This document shows positions 1 through 9,918 of a stretch of 64,000 nt of DNA, in pieces (the stretch's first letter is position 1; each line of letters starts with the position of its first letter). Both the position numbers and the translations under genes were made by a program. The stretch lies in contig NZ_LVWG01000032.1 in NCBI RefSeq assembly GCF_001622165.1, positions 62,001-126,000 of the forward strand, in the 5' to 3' direction. This stretch comes from Pelodictyon luteolum. GTDB taxonomy: Bacteria > Bacteroidota > Chlorobiia > Chlorobiales > Chlorobiaceae. The notes beneath the pieces are model-generated. The model did not search any database, was not told the DNA's origin, and saw only the letters and a list, made by a program, of their open reading frames with translations.

Positions 1-877
1 TGGCGAACATTGCACTGAGGGTTTCGGCTGCTTTGTCCGGCATGTCGGGAAAACAGGCTTCAAGGGCCGAGAGAAGTTCACGCTGCTGGACGGGATGGCG
101 AAGGGTGATGGCCGTCACAGCTTCCAGAAGATCAGCGGATCGGGTGAGGTCCATCGAGCCTTTCACCGGATGGACCAGCGGTGCGACCTCAGCAAGTATG
201 GCGGCTGCACGCTCTATACGCTCTTCGTCCGGCAGAAGAACGTCCTTCTCGGTCGATGGCCGGGTAGGAATGACGAGATGCACCATATCGGGATTGATGC
301 TCCTGAGCGCAGAGGCGATATCCTGCAGGGCCTCATCGGAATCGTTCACCCCGCCGAGCAGCATGACCTCCACCCAGAGACGGCCGCTGTACTCCCTGCG
401 GAACTGGCGAAGCCCTTCGAGATGAAGCGAAAAAGTAAACCCCGGAGCCGGCCGGCTGATTCTTTGGTGCAGTTCCTCCGACCCGGCATTGAGCGAGGGC
501 AGGACAGCATCGGCATGCAGCAGTTCGCTGCGGACTTCGGGTAAAGAGAACAGCGAGCCGTTGGTGATCACCGCCACGGGAATATCCGTCATCTTTTTTA
601 CTTCGTCAATAAGGCGACCGATGCCCTGGTAGAGCATGGTCTCCCCTGAACCGACGAAGGTGATCCAATCGATCCGCGCTCCGAAGTGAAGCGCCTCCTG
701 TATTTCAAGCAGGATGTCTTCAGGCGGGTAGAACTCCTTCCTCTCCAGCATGTACGCCCTTGTCCGACCGAGCTGGCAGTAGATACAGTTCCAGGTACAG
801 CTCTTAGGAGGCAGAAGGTCGACGCCAAGCGACTGGCCGAGGCGCTTTGAGGATACCGGTCCGAACACATGCTTCAT
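1..877 (-). CDS. Radical SAM protein, COG0731-like (3' end beyond window)
   Basis: The frame is open from an ATG at 877 to the window edge, so at least 292 residues are present and the C-terminus is missing. The N-terminus reads FGPVSSKRLGQSLGVDLLPP and is followed by Cys27-x3-Cys31-x2-Cys34, the 4Fe-4S/SAM triad of radical SAM enzymes. A Gly-Ser-Gly-Glu motif (FVGSGET) lies near residue 76. This pattern fits the COG0731 branch, which includes wyosine-synthase-like and uncharacterised enzymes. The substrate cannot be deduced. A pucC-like gene lies 35 bp upstream on the same strand, so the two may be co-transcribed. Confidence 0.85.
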   Translation of the reverse strand, partial: MKHVFGPVSSKRLGQSLGVDLLPPKSCTWNCIYCQLGRTRAYMLERKEFYPPEDILLEIQEALHFGARIDWITFVGSGETMLYQGIGRLIDEVKKMTDIPVAVITNGSLFSLPEVRSELLHADAVLPSLNAGSEELHQRISRPAPGFTFSLHLEGLRQFRREYSGRLWVEVMLLGGVNDSDEALQDIASALRSINPDMVHLVIPTRPSTEKDVLLPDEERIERAAAILAEVAPLVHPVKGSMDLTRSADLLEAVTAITLRHPVQQRELLSALEACFPDMPDKAAETLSAMFA

Positions 878-912
878 GGGCGCTGCGCTGCTGGTTGAAG
901 GGTTGAGGATAG

Positions 913-2262
913 CTAGTCGATGCCGCTGTTTTTGAGCACCTCAGAAAACTTTACCCGGCTCTCCTCTTCGAACTCATCTTTCGATATCCTCGGCAACAGC
1001 AGGCTTGCCAGACCGAAAGCAAGGATTTCAAGACCGAAAATCGCACTGTAGGCCATCATGTAGCTTCCACTGAAGGCGTGCACCACATCACGGATGACGC
1101 CCGCGCCGAAATGACCGAGGAACATTGCAAGGCTCTGTGCCGTCCCCCAGAGACCGATGTAGACACCGCTGCGTCCCGCCGTCATGGTCATCATCATGGT
1201 GATGTTCGACACGCTTGACGCCCCGAGGCCGATACCGGTGACCACCAGGCCGATGCGGAGCAGTGACTCATCACGGGCAAAGCCGGAGAAGATGATGATG
1301 GAAAAACCCGCCATACAGAACAAGTTGCCGAGGAGGGCCCCGTTCTTATTGCCGATGCGGTTCAGGAGGAAGCCCGTGATGAGCATGAATACCAGCTGCA
1401 TGCCGCCCATGGTGGGACGGAACAGTTTGGTTGTCACTCCGACCGGCATACCGAAAACATCGGCGCCAAAAGGCTCCATGACGATCTCGTTGGAAAAGAG
1501 AGCAAAGATGGAAAGGAAGATATAGAACGCGAAAAACATCGTTTTCGGCGACTGCGAGAGAAGGCGGATCGACTGCACAAAGCCGAGCGATTCCTCCGCA
1601 TGGCCTTTCTTCCCGACGGCGTTTCGCTCCTCTACACCCACAAAGGCAATAAGCCCGAGGACCAGTGCGACAAGGCCGCCGGCAATGCCCACGTTGATAA
1701 GCCGTTCGGGCGTATAGACATCAAGATAGGTGCCGACGACACGGGCAGAAATGATCGTGGTGAGCACCATGAGGGTCCAGCTCGAAGAGGTGACCTTGCC
1801 GATGTGCTTTTCACCTACATAATCAGCGATGAGTGCATAATAGGCGGTGGTTGCAACCTGAAGGCCGAAACCGAAGAGAAGGAACACCACCATAAGCTGC
1901 CAGAGACCGATGTCAAACAGGACAGCCGGAAAGAGGGTGGCAAAATCCGTTCCGCGGACCTGCACGTGATATGCTGCAACGGGTGCATACATAAAGGCCA
2001 CGACACAGCTCACAAGACCGATGAGAATGTATGGCGAACGACGGTATCCCAAGATCGATGAGCGGTCGAACAGACTTCCGGCCCATACCTTGACGCCAAA
2101 CACGGCAAGCAGCTCCTTGAGGCTGATGAGCCCGAACACGATGGTGGAGGCGATGCCGAGCTCCTTGACCATCACACGGTTGAGGGTATCGTGCAGAAAG
2201 CCCAGCATGATGCCGAAACCCATCTGGAAAAGTGCGAGACGGACCAGATTGAAGATGCGCAT
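913..2262 (-). CDS. PucC/BCD-family (bacteriochlorophyll delivery) MFS membrane protein
   Basis: This 449-residue protein has about twelve hydrophobic segments and starts MRIFNLVRLALFQMGFGIML. It carries the family signature region LNRVMVKELG (residues about 27-36) and GSLFDRSSILGYRRSPYI (about 62-79). The family (PucC, LhaA, Bch2/orf428) belongs to the major facilitator superfamily and is tied to assembly of chlorophyll-protein complexes in phototrophs. The ligand here is inferred to be bacteriochlorophyll or a precursor. On the minus strand a TATATTTC motif lies about 60 bp upstream (2319-2326), a plausible promoter element. The radical SAM gene follows 35 bp downstream. Confidence 0.88.
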   Translation of the reverse strand: MRIFNLVRLALFQMGFGIMLGFLHDTLNRVMVKELGIASTIVFGLISLKELLAVFGVKVWAGSLFDRSSILGYRRSPYILIGLVSCVVAFMYAPVAAYHVQVRGTDFATLFPAVLFDIGLWQLMVVFLLFGFGLQVATTAYYALIADYVGEKHIGKVTSSSWTLMVLTTIISARVVGTYLDVYTPERLINVGIAGGLVALVLGLIAFVGVEERNAVGKKGHAEESLGFVQSIRLLSQSPKTMFFAFYIFLSIFALFSNEIVMEPFGADVFGMPVGVTTKLFRPTMGGMQLVFMLITGFLLNRIGNKNGALLGNLFCMAGFSIIIFSGFARDESLLRIGLVVTGIGLGASSVSNITMMMTMTAGRSGVYIGLWGTAQSLAMFLGHFGAGVIRDVVHAFSGSYMMAYSAIFGLEILAFGLASLLLPRISKDEFEEESRVKFSEVLKNSGID

Positions 2263-2343
2263 TGCAGCAGAAAAAAAATGTTAGGGAAAAAGATGGACTG
2301 CGGGCCGGTGCACGGCGGGAAATATAACAAAAAGGCGTGTCAA

Positions 2344-4563
2344 TCAGTGCACATGGTCCTTAAGGGCGTCGACAAGACCGGTGAGTCGCCCTTTCGAACT
2401 GCACTTCCCTACCGCAAGACGGAGGGCCTTTTCCTCACCGATGACCATGACCAGCTTCCGGCCTCTGGTAAGCGCCGTATAGACGAGGTTGCGCTCAAGC
2501 ATCGGATAGTGCAGCATTGAGAGCGGGATGACCACTGCCGGGTATTCCGATCCCTGGCTTTTATGGATGGTAATGGCCCAGGCTGGCGCCATTTCATCAA
2601 GTTCTCCCGTCTGGTAACGCACTTCCCGGCCGTCGAACAGCACCTGAAGCTCACCCTCTTCGTGGTCGATGGCCGAAATAATGCCGATATCACCGTTGAA
2701 TACCTCTTTTTCGTAATTGTTCACGGTCTGGATCACCTTGTCCCCCCTGCCGAAGGCGACCCCGAACCGTTCGATCCGTTTCCCCCCTCCGCCGTTCAGC
2801 CGCTCCTGCAGAAGGACGTTCAGTGACTCGGCACCAAGAGGCCCCTGGTTCATAGGGGTCAGCACCTGAATGTCCTGCAGCGGATCAAGCTGAAAGCGTT
2901 CAGGAATCCGCTCCGCGACAACCTGCACCAGTTTTCTTTTGACGTCGTCGGCGCTCGAGGCCTCCACGAAATAAAAATCAGCGAGACCCGGCCCCTCATG
3001 ACAGAGCAGACCCTCCCCCCGATTGACGCGGTGGGCGTTCTGGATGATGAGCGACGTTGCCGCCTGGCGAAAGATCTCGGTGAGACGCACCACCCTTACC
3101 TCTCCGGAACTGATGAGATCACTGAGCACGGCACCCGGTCCGACAGGCGGAAGCTGGTCCACGTCTCCTAAAAGGATGAGGGCAGCGTTCTTCGGTATCG
3201 CCGGAAGCAGCCGGTTCATCAGTACCACGTCGATCATGGATGCTTCGTCGACAATCACAAGATCCGCCTCAAGCGGGTTGGTGGCAGAGCGCTTGAAGTC
3301 AAAAGTGGCAGGATCGAATTCCAGAAGACGGTGGATGGTGCGCCCCTCACGGCCGGTCGCCTCGGAAAGCCGCTTGGCAGCCCTGCCTGTAGGTGCTGTA
3401 AGCAGCACCTTCCGGCCGAACACCTCCGGGATGGAGAGCAGGGTACGGATGATGGTGGTCTTGCCGACACCGGGACCGCCGGTAATGATGAGCAGCTTGT
3501 TTGAAAGCGCCAGACGCACGGCTTCCCGCTGCGACACAGAGAGCTTTAGGCGTGAACGCTCTTCAGCCTCGCTGACCGAACGCTCAACGTCCAGCCGGCC
3601 CCAGGGAAGCTTCCCTCCGGCAATACGCCGGATGCCTGCTGCCACACCCTGTTCGGCCTTCCAGAGGTACTCCAGATAACAGTACCGATCCGCTCCATCC
3701 AGAACAGCAACAATGCGCCCTGCAGCACACTCTACCCTGAGAGCCTCTCCGAGGACGCCCTCCGGAATCTGCAGCAGCTGACGCGCAGCATCAAGAAGCA
3801 TCGGCTCAGGAACCCTGCAATGACCCTTGGAAGAAAGTTCCTGCAGCACCCAACCCACGCCGGCTCGTGCACGCAACGGTGAATCCTCTGCAATGCCGAT
3901 ACTCCGGGCAATGGCATCAGCCGTCCTGAACCCGATGCCAGCGATATCGCGGCTGAGCCGGTAGGGATCACGGTTGATGGCGCCGATGGAGTCAGCGCCG
4001 TAGACCTTGTAGATTTTCAGCGCCCTCGTCGTGCCGACGCCGTGCGACTGAAGAAACATCATGATCTCGCGCACCGCCTGATGCTCTCGCCACGACTCTA
4101 CGATGAGCGCCTGTTTTTTCGGCCCGATGCCCGGAATGTCGCGAAGCCGTTCCGGATCGGTTTCGATGATCTGGAATACGTCTGTCCCCCATGCGCTCAT
4201 CATAAGGGAGGCCAAATGCGGACCTACCCCTTTCAGCATGCCGGAGGCGAGGTATCGCTCCATCCCCTCACGGCTTTCAGGAGCAATCACCGACAGGCTT
4301 TCAGCCTTGAACTGCCGACCCCAGTTCCTGTCGTCCTGCCACCGGCCAAGCGCTTCAACGTGCTGGCCCGGAGAAACGGACGCAATGCAGCCGACCACGG
4401 TTACCAACGAATCCTCTTCATCGTTGGAGATGCGAAGCACCGAGAAGCCTGATTCGGGGTTGAAGAACCGGACTGTTTCGACAACTCCGCTGAGCCGCTC
4501 CGATGCAGCGCCATCTTCGGGCTGTCGGTCTTCAGGCTGTCCGTTCATGGCCTGTCCGTTCAT
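2344..4563 (-). CDS. recD2: RecD2-like ATP-dependent DNA helicase
   Basis: At 739 residues this has RecD2 length and order: an N-terminal OB-like part (about 20-90), helix-hairpin-helix motifs (for example GIGPKKQALI and GIGFRTADAI), then a superfamily 1 helicase core. The core shows Walker A (TGGPGVGKTT, about 360-370), Walker B (LVIVDEASMIDV), LLGDVDQLPPVG and the C-terminal AWAITIHKSQGSEY motif. RecD2 is a 5'-3' helicase of DNA repair outside RecBCD. The start at 4563 is supported by AAGGA six bases upstream. The first codons form a 15-bp tandem repeat, offering a second ATG at 4548. An (AG)19 microsatellite lies 33 bp upstream of the start. Confidence 0.92.
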   Translation of the reverse strand: MNGQAMNGQPEDRQPEDGAASERLSGVVETVRFFNPESGFSVLRISNDEEDSLVTVVGCIASVSPGQHVEALGRWQDDRNWGRQFKAESLSVIAPESREGMERYLASGMLKGVGPHLASLMMSAWGTDVFQIIETDPERLRDIPGIGPKKQALIVESWREHQAVREIMMFLQSHGVGTTRALKIYKVYGADSIGAINRDPYRLSRDIAGIGFRTADAIARSIGIAEDSPLRARAGVGWVLQELSSKGHCRVPEPMLLDAARQLLQIPEGVLGEALRVECAAGRIVAVLDGADRYCYLEYLWKAEQGVAAGIRRIAGGKLPWGRLDVERSVSEAEERSRLKLSVSQREAVRLALSNKLLIITGGPGVGKTTIIRTLLSIPEVFGRKVLLTAPTGRAAKRLSEATGREGRTIHRLLEFDPATFDFKRSATNPLEADLVIVDEASMIDVVLMNRLLPAIPKNAALILLGDVDQLPPVGPGAVLSDLISSGEVRVVRLTEIFRQAATSLIIQNAHRVNRGEGLLCHEGPGLADFYFVEASSADDVKRKLVQVVAERIPERFQLDPLQDIQVLTPMNQGPLGAESLNVLLQERLNGGGGKRIERFGVAFGRGDKVIQTVNNYEKEVFNGDIGIISAIDHEEGELQVLFDGREVRYQTGELDEMAPAWAITIHKSQGSEYPAVVIPLSMLHYPMLERNLVYTALTRGRKLVMVIGEEKALRLAVGKCSSKGRLTGLVDALKDHVH
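4519..4563 (-). repeat. 15-bp tandem repeat at the recD2 start
   Basis: The first fifteen codons of recD2 are three degenerate copies of a 15-bp unit, encoding MNGQA, MNGQP and EDRQP. Two copies carry an in-frame ATG (4563 and 4548), so copy number could change N-terminal length without breaking the frame. Confidence 0.7.
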
Positions 4564-4594
4564 GGGCTGTCCTTGACATGTGCTCAGGCGGGGA

Positions 4595-4637
<43 letters not shown>

Positions 4638-4696
4638 CACACTCTGGCGGATTTGCAATTCAGGGTGAATTTAAGTATTGTGAGGCGAAGATACTC

Positions 4697-4773
4697 ATCT
4701 TGGGGGTGCTGCTTTCAGGGCAGCTGAGATCAAACCCTTGTAACTTGATGCAGGTAATGCTGACGCAAGGAAA
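4697..4773 (+). promoter_or_regulatory. TPP riboswitch (THI element)
   Basis: The conserved parts are in order: GGGGTGCT (4703-4710), CTGAGAT (4724-4730), ACCCTT (4734-4739), then TTGATGCAGGTAATGCTGACGCAAGGAA (4745-4772) as three near-consensus blocks. CTTG at 4699-4702 pairs with CAAG at 4766-4769 to close P1. The element lies 88 bp upstream of thiC, the classic target. No T-tailed terminator hairpin is visible between it and the start codon. Confidence 0.95.
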
Positions 4774-4852
4774 GATGAAGCAGGATTCCAGAGCCATTCC
4801 GCCTTCCGCCCGCTCCCGCTTCACCGCAATAGCGCACCACCTGCAGCCATAA

Positions 4853-6559
<1,707 letters not shown>

Positions 6560-6597
6560 GCGGGAAAAGGAAGAAAAAAAAGCTTCTAAATCCCAAT

Positions 6598-6627
6598 AAA
6601 AAAAGGCGCATCACATGCGCCTTTTTT
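6598..6627. terminator. Bidirectional intrinsic terminator between thiC and tpiA
   Basis: A stem of AAAAAGGCGCAT and ATGCGCCTTTTT with a CAC loop has A- and T-tracts on both sides. It lies between the convergent thiC and tpiA genes and can serve both. Confidence 0.92.
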
Positions 6628-6656
6628 ATTGGTTTCAACTTATCCGTTACTGCTCT

Positions 6657-7409
6657 TCAGCAGCCAGCCTTGACGATGGCTGCGAAATCAGCAGCATTGA
6701 GGCTTGCACCTCCGATAAGTCCGCCGTCGATGTCCGGCATGGCGAAGAGTTCCTCGGCGTTTGAAGCCTTGACGCTTCCGCCGTACTGGATGCGCACGGC
6801 CTCCGACACTTCTGTGCCATACATTCCCTTCACCGTATCGCGAATGAGACGATGCACTTCCTGAGCCTGGTCGGAAGATGCGGTTTTGCCGGTTCCGATA
6901 GCCCATACCGGCTCATAGGCGATCACGAGATCAGTAATATCTGCAACGCCTTTCAGCCCCCCGGTCACCTGGCGTGAAACCACAGTGCCGGTTACCCCTT
7001 CTTCACGCTCAGCAAGCGTTTCGCCGACGCAGAGGATAACCTTCATGCCGGAAGCGAGCACTTTCTTGATGCGGAGATTGACGGTCTCGTCCGTCTCCCC
7101 GAAATACTGGCGTCGCTCGGAGTGGCCGATGATGACGTAGGTGCAGCCGACTGCCTTCAACATGCCGGTTGAGACCTCTCCGGTGTATGCCCCGTCGTCT
7201 TCATAGTGACAGTTCTGGGCAACAAGCGCGATGCCGCTGCCATCCAGAGCACGCCCGACGGCGTCAAGTGCGGGGTAGGTCGGGGCAATGCCGGCCTCGC
7301 AGCCAGAACACCCGTCACCAAGCGCAGCGATGACCGCCGTGGCAAGTTCAGTCGACTCTGCGACCGTTTTGTTCATTTTCCAGTTGCCGACAACGATTTT
7401 TCTGCGCAT
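6657..7409 (-). CDS. tpiA: Triosephosphate isomerase
   Basis: This interconverts dihydroxyacetone phosphate and glyceraldehyde 3-phosphate. The 250-residue length is standard. Catalytic residues are Asn9 and Lys11 (GNWKMNKT), His96 (IGHSERR) and Glu166 ([12 protein letters not shown]). The phosphate-binding [11 protein letters not shown] and GGLIGGASL segments are present. The start ATG lies 12 bp after the stop of a small upstream gene on the same strand, so the two are probably co-transcribed. The terminator at 6598-6627 ends the unit. Confidence 0.98.
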   Translation of the reverse strand: MRRKIVVGNWKMNKTVAESTELATAVIAALGDGCSGCEAGIAPTYPALDAVGRALDGSGIALVAQNCHYEDDGAYTGEVSTGMLKAVGCTYVIIGHSERRQYFGETDETVNLRIKKVLASGMKVILCVGETLAEREEGVTGTVVSRQVTGGLKGVADITDLVIAYEPVWAIGTGKTASSDQAQEVHRLIRDTVKGMYGTEVSEAVRIQYGGSVKASNAEELFAMPDIDGGLIGGASLNAADFAAIVKAGC

Positions 7410-7421
7410 AGCTGTATGTGG

Positions 7422-7646
7422 TTAGTACTCTGTTTTGATATCGGAATAAATTTTCTCGATCTCGGTGATGCTGAACCGGTGGCGCCCCGAACGGGCATCC
7501 TTCAGTTCGACCTCCGAAGCGCCGACCACGGTCAGGATGCCGTGCCAGACCCTGGCTTCACGGGTGACCAGGTTGACCTCACGGTTCACCAGTTCCTGAT
7601 TGTTGGCAATCCGGTCCGGACGATAGATGATTTGACGCTTGCCCAT
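7422..7646 (-). CDS. Small conserved-looking protein of unknown function (74 aa)
   Basis: A 74-residue charged protein starting MGKRQIIYRPDRIANNQEL, with no signal peptide or membrane segment. It looks real because it lies 12 bp upstream of tpiA in the same direction and its middle (LVTREARVWHGILTVVGASE) has the alternating pattern of a small beta-rich fold. The tail (RSGRHRFSITEIEKIYSDIK) is helical in character. I do not recognise a family. The position suggests co-expression with tpiA, not necessarily a shared function. Confidence 0.7.
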   Translation of the reverse strand: MGKRQIIYRPDRIANNQELVNREVNLVTREARVWHGILTVVGASEVELKDARSGRHRFSITEIEKIYSDIKTEY

Positions 7647-7734
7647 GTGAGAAGTGGTTGAAATTGATTGTTGCAGTTAACAAAAATCCGTAGCGAATTC
7701 CTATTGCTATCGTGTTACAAATGCCTGAGGGCAG

Positions 7735-8214
7735 TTACTTCACGAAGATTTTCAGGATTTCATAGTGCAGTTCTCCCTTCGGAACGACAATGGCAACCTT
7801 GTCGCCGACTGTTTTACCGATAAGCGCTCTGCCGACTGGAGAGCGGACGGATATCTTTCCAAGGTCGCTATCGGCCTCTTCCGAGGACACGAGAGTGTAC
7901 TCGATGATTTCCTTCGGGTCGTCGAGATTGCGGAGCTCTACGGAAGTGAGTATGTAGACCTTATCGGTCTTGATCTGCTTCGGATCAAGGATGGTGGCTG
8001 ATGCCAGCTTGTTTTCAAGGTCGGCGATGCGGGACTCGGTCTGGGACTGCTCCTCCCTTGCGGCATCATATTCTGCATTTTCGCTTAAATCCCCGTGTGA
8101 ACGGGCCTCGGCGATCTTTTCGAGGACCTCTTTCCTGGTTTCCTGCACCAGCACCTGCAGCTCCTCTTTCAACCGGTTGTATCCGTCTCTGGTCAGGTAC
8201 ACTCTCTCACTCAT
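7735..8214 (-). CDS. greA: Transcription elongation factor GreA
   Basis: GreA stimulates cleavage of backtracked RNA by RNA polymerase. From the ATG at 8214 the protein is 159 residues, the usual length. The N-terminal coiled coil holds [15 protein letters not shown] and [18 protein letters not shown], with the acidic tip residues that reach the polymerase active site. The C-terminal FKBP-like domain has [15 protein letters not shown] longer frame upstream to 8274 adds twenty unconserved residues and was rejected. Confidence 0.96.
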   Translation of the reverse strand: MSERVYLTRDGYNRLKEELQVLVQETRKEVLEKIAEARSHGDLSENAEYDAAREEQSQTESRIADLENKLASATILDPKQIKTDKVYILTSVELRNLDDPKEIIEYTLVSSEEADSDLGKISVRSPVGRALIGKTVGDKVAIVVPKGELHYEILKIFVK

Positions 8215-8271
8215 CTCTAGGCAGTTTGTGGTTGGGAAGTAACCGATGGCCATGCAGTGGTGCATGGAAAA

Positions 8272-8314
8272 CAAAAAAAAGTAAAGTCAGCTGCTCTGGG
8301 GCTGACTTTACTTA
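8272..8314 (-). terminator. Intrinsic terminator of the HtrA gene
   Basis: Arms GTAAAGTCAGC and GCTGACTTTAC (11 bp) are followed on the minus strand by an eight-T run. It lies about 40 bp downstream of the htrA-type stop codon and upstream of greA, separating the two units. Confidence 0.92.
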
Positions 8315-8354
8315 AGGAAATGTACAACACGGAAGCGCTTAAGGCAAAAAAAAC

Positions 8355-9878
8355 TTACAGGTTGAAGGCAAAATATATCTTGTTTCCCTGGCGGTTGACG
8401 AGAAGAAACAGCAGTTCTCCCTCTTTGAGATTCCTGACCGCGGTGCCGAATGCGGCGAACGAATCCACAGGCTTGCGGTTGACTGCAAGAATCACGTCAC
8501 CCTTGCGTAGACCTGCCCGGTAAGCGTTGCCGGACTGATCGACGGAGGTGATGACGACATGGCCCGAGCCGGGACCGAGGTTGCGGGCCTGGTCGGTGGT
8601 AAGCGGCGCAGCGGTGAACCAGAGGGCACGGTTGGCCTCCCCCTGAGCACCCGGAGCAATTGCTTCAGGCGCAGGCTGCTGTCCCAGCCGCACCCGGACG
8701 GTGCGCTTCATGCCCTCACGCAGAAAGGTGAGTAATACCTCGGTTCCCGGCGCCAGACCGGCGATGGTGTTCCGAAGCTCCACGCTTCCTTTGACCGGAG
8801 CCCCGTTGAAGGTGGTGATCACATCTCCGGTCGCAATCCCCGCCGCGGCCGCAGGGCTTCGGGCGACCACCGTTCCGACAAGCGCACCTTCCGCCCGCTC
8901 AAGCTGCATCGCTTTGGCGAGATTGTCGTCTATATCCTGTATGCTGACCCCGAGGTAGCCGCGGGTCACCTTGCCTTTAGTGATGAGGGCAGTCATGACC
9001 TTCCGGGCCATGTTTGAGGGGACAGCAAAGCCGATGCCCTCAAATCCGCCTGTCCGGCTGGCGATGGCGGTATTGATGCCGACCAGCTCCCCGTTTATAT
9101 TGACGAGGGGCCCGCCAGAGTTGCCGGGGTTGATGGCTGCATCGGTCTGGATGAAGTCCTCATAGTCGGCCAGACCGACATTGGCCCGTCCCTTGGCGCT
9201 TACTATCCCCTGGGTGACCGTTCTGGCAAGGTTTTCGCCGAGCGGACTGCCGATGGCGATGACCCATTCACCGACCCGCAACCTGTCGCTGTCGCCGAGG
9301 ACAATGGGCTTCAGGTTCCGGGCGGTCACCTTGATGACGGCAAGGTCGGTCTTGGGATCGGTGCCGATGACTCTGGCATCGAGCCGGCGGTTGTCGGAGG
9401 TCCGGATAAAGACCGCATCAGCACCGTCGATGACATGGTTGTTGGTGAGAATGTAGCCATCATCCGTAACGATGACGCCCGAACCAAGCCCTTGCTGGAT
9501 CTGCTTCCGGCCCTCACGAGGCTCCATTCCGGGAAAGCCGAAAAAGTCATCGAACTGATGGCCGAAAAAGTCGAACGGCGACATCATTCGGCGGCTGACG
9601 GTCTTTTCCGTATAAACAGTCACCACTGAGGGTGTAGCAGACTCTGCAATCTGCACAAAGGCCTCGTTGAAGCTCCTGAGGGACTGCACGGGGTAGTCCT
9701 CAATGGTGTTTTTAGCCTCGGCGTAGCGGGGCCCTCCCGAAAGCGACAATTCTTTTCCGGAACCGGAACCAAAGCCCGAAAAGGAGAATTCAAGGTTGCT
9801 GAAGACCAATGCGCCGATGGCGATCCCCGCAAGAACCAGAAGCAGGGACTTCATTGTAGACGGTTTCCTGTTCATCAT
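8355..9878 (-). CDS. Periplasmic serine protease, HtrA/DegP-Q family
   Basis: This 507-residue protein has an N-terminal membrane segment (about 10-27), a trypsin-like domain and two PDZ domains (about 300-395 and 425-507). The catalytic triad is His148 (TNNHVI), Asp178 (TDLAVIKV) and Ser254 (GNSGGPL). A Phe/Met-rich loop (about 98-120, MSPFDFFGHQFDDFFGFP) follows the first strand, as in the LA loop of DegP. It should degrade or refold misfolded envelope proteins. The first codons (MMNRKPS) offer two adjacent starts. A terminator follows at 8272-8314. Confidence 0.95.
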   Translation of the reverse strand: MMNRKPSTMKSLLLVLAGIAIGALVFSNLEFSFSGFGSGSGKELSLSGGPRYAEAKNTIEDYPVQSLRSFNEAFVQIAESATPSVVTVYTEKTVSRRMMSPFDFFGHQFDDFFGFPGMEPREGRKQIQQGLGSGVIVTDDGYILTNNHVIDGADAVFIRTSDNRRLDARVIGTDPKTDLAVIKVTARNLKPIVLGDSDRLRVGEWVIAIGSPLGENLARTVTQGIVSAKGRANVGLADYEDFIQTDAAINPGNSGGPLVNINGELVGINTAIASRTGGFEGIGFAVPSNMARKVMTALITKGKVTRGYLGVSIQDIDDNLAKAMQLERAEGALVGTVVARSPAAAAGIATGDVITTFNGAPVKGSVELRNTIAGLAPGTEVLLTFLREGMKRTVRVRLGQQPAPEAIAPGAQGEANRALWFTAAPLTTDQARNLGPGSGHVVITSVDQSGNAYRAGLRKGDVILAVNRKPVDSFAAFGTAVRNLKEGELLFLLVNRQGNKIYFAFNL

Positions 9879-9918
9879 GGGTACTGTCTTATGGTTTATC
9901 TGTACGGTGTAGCAGTGG

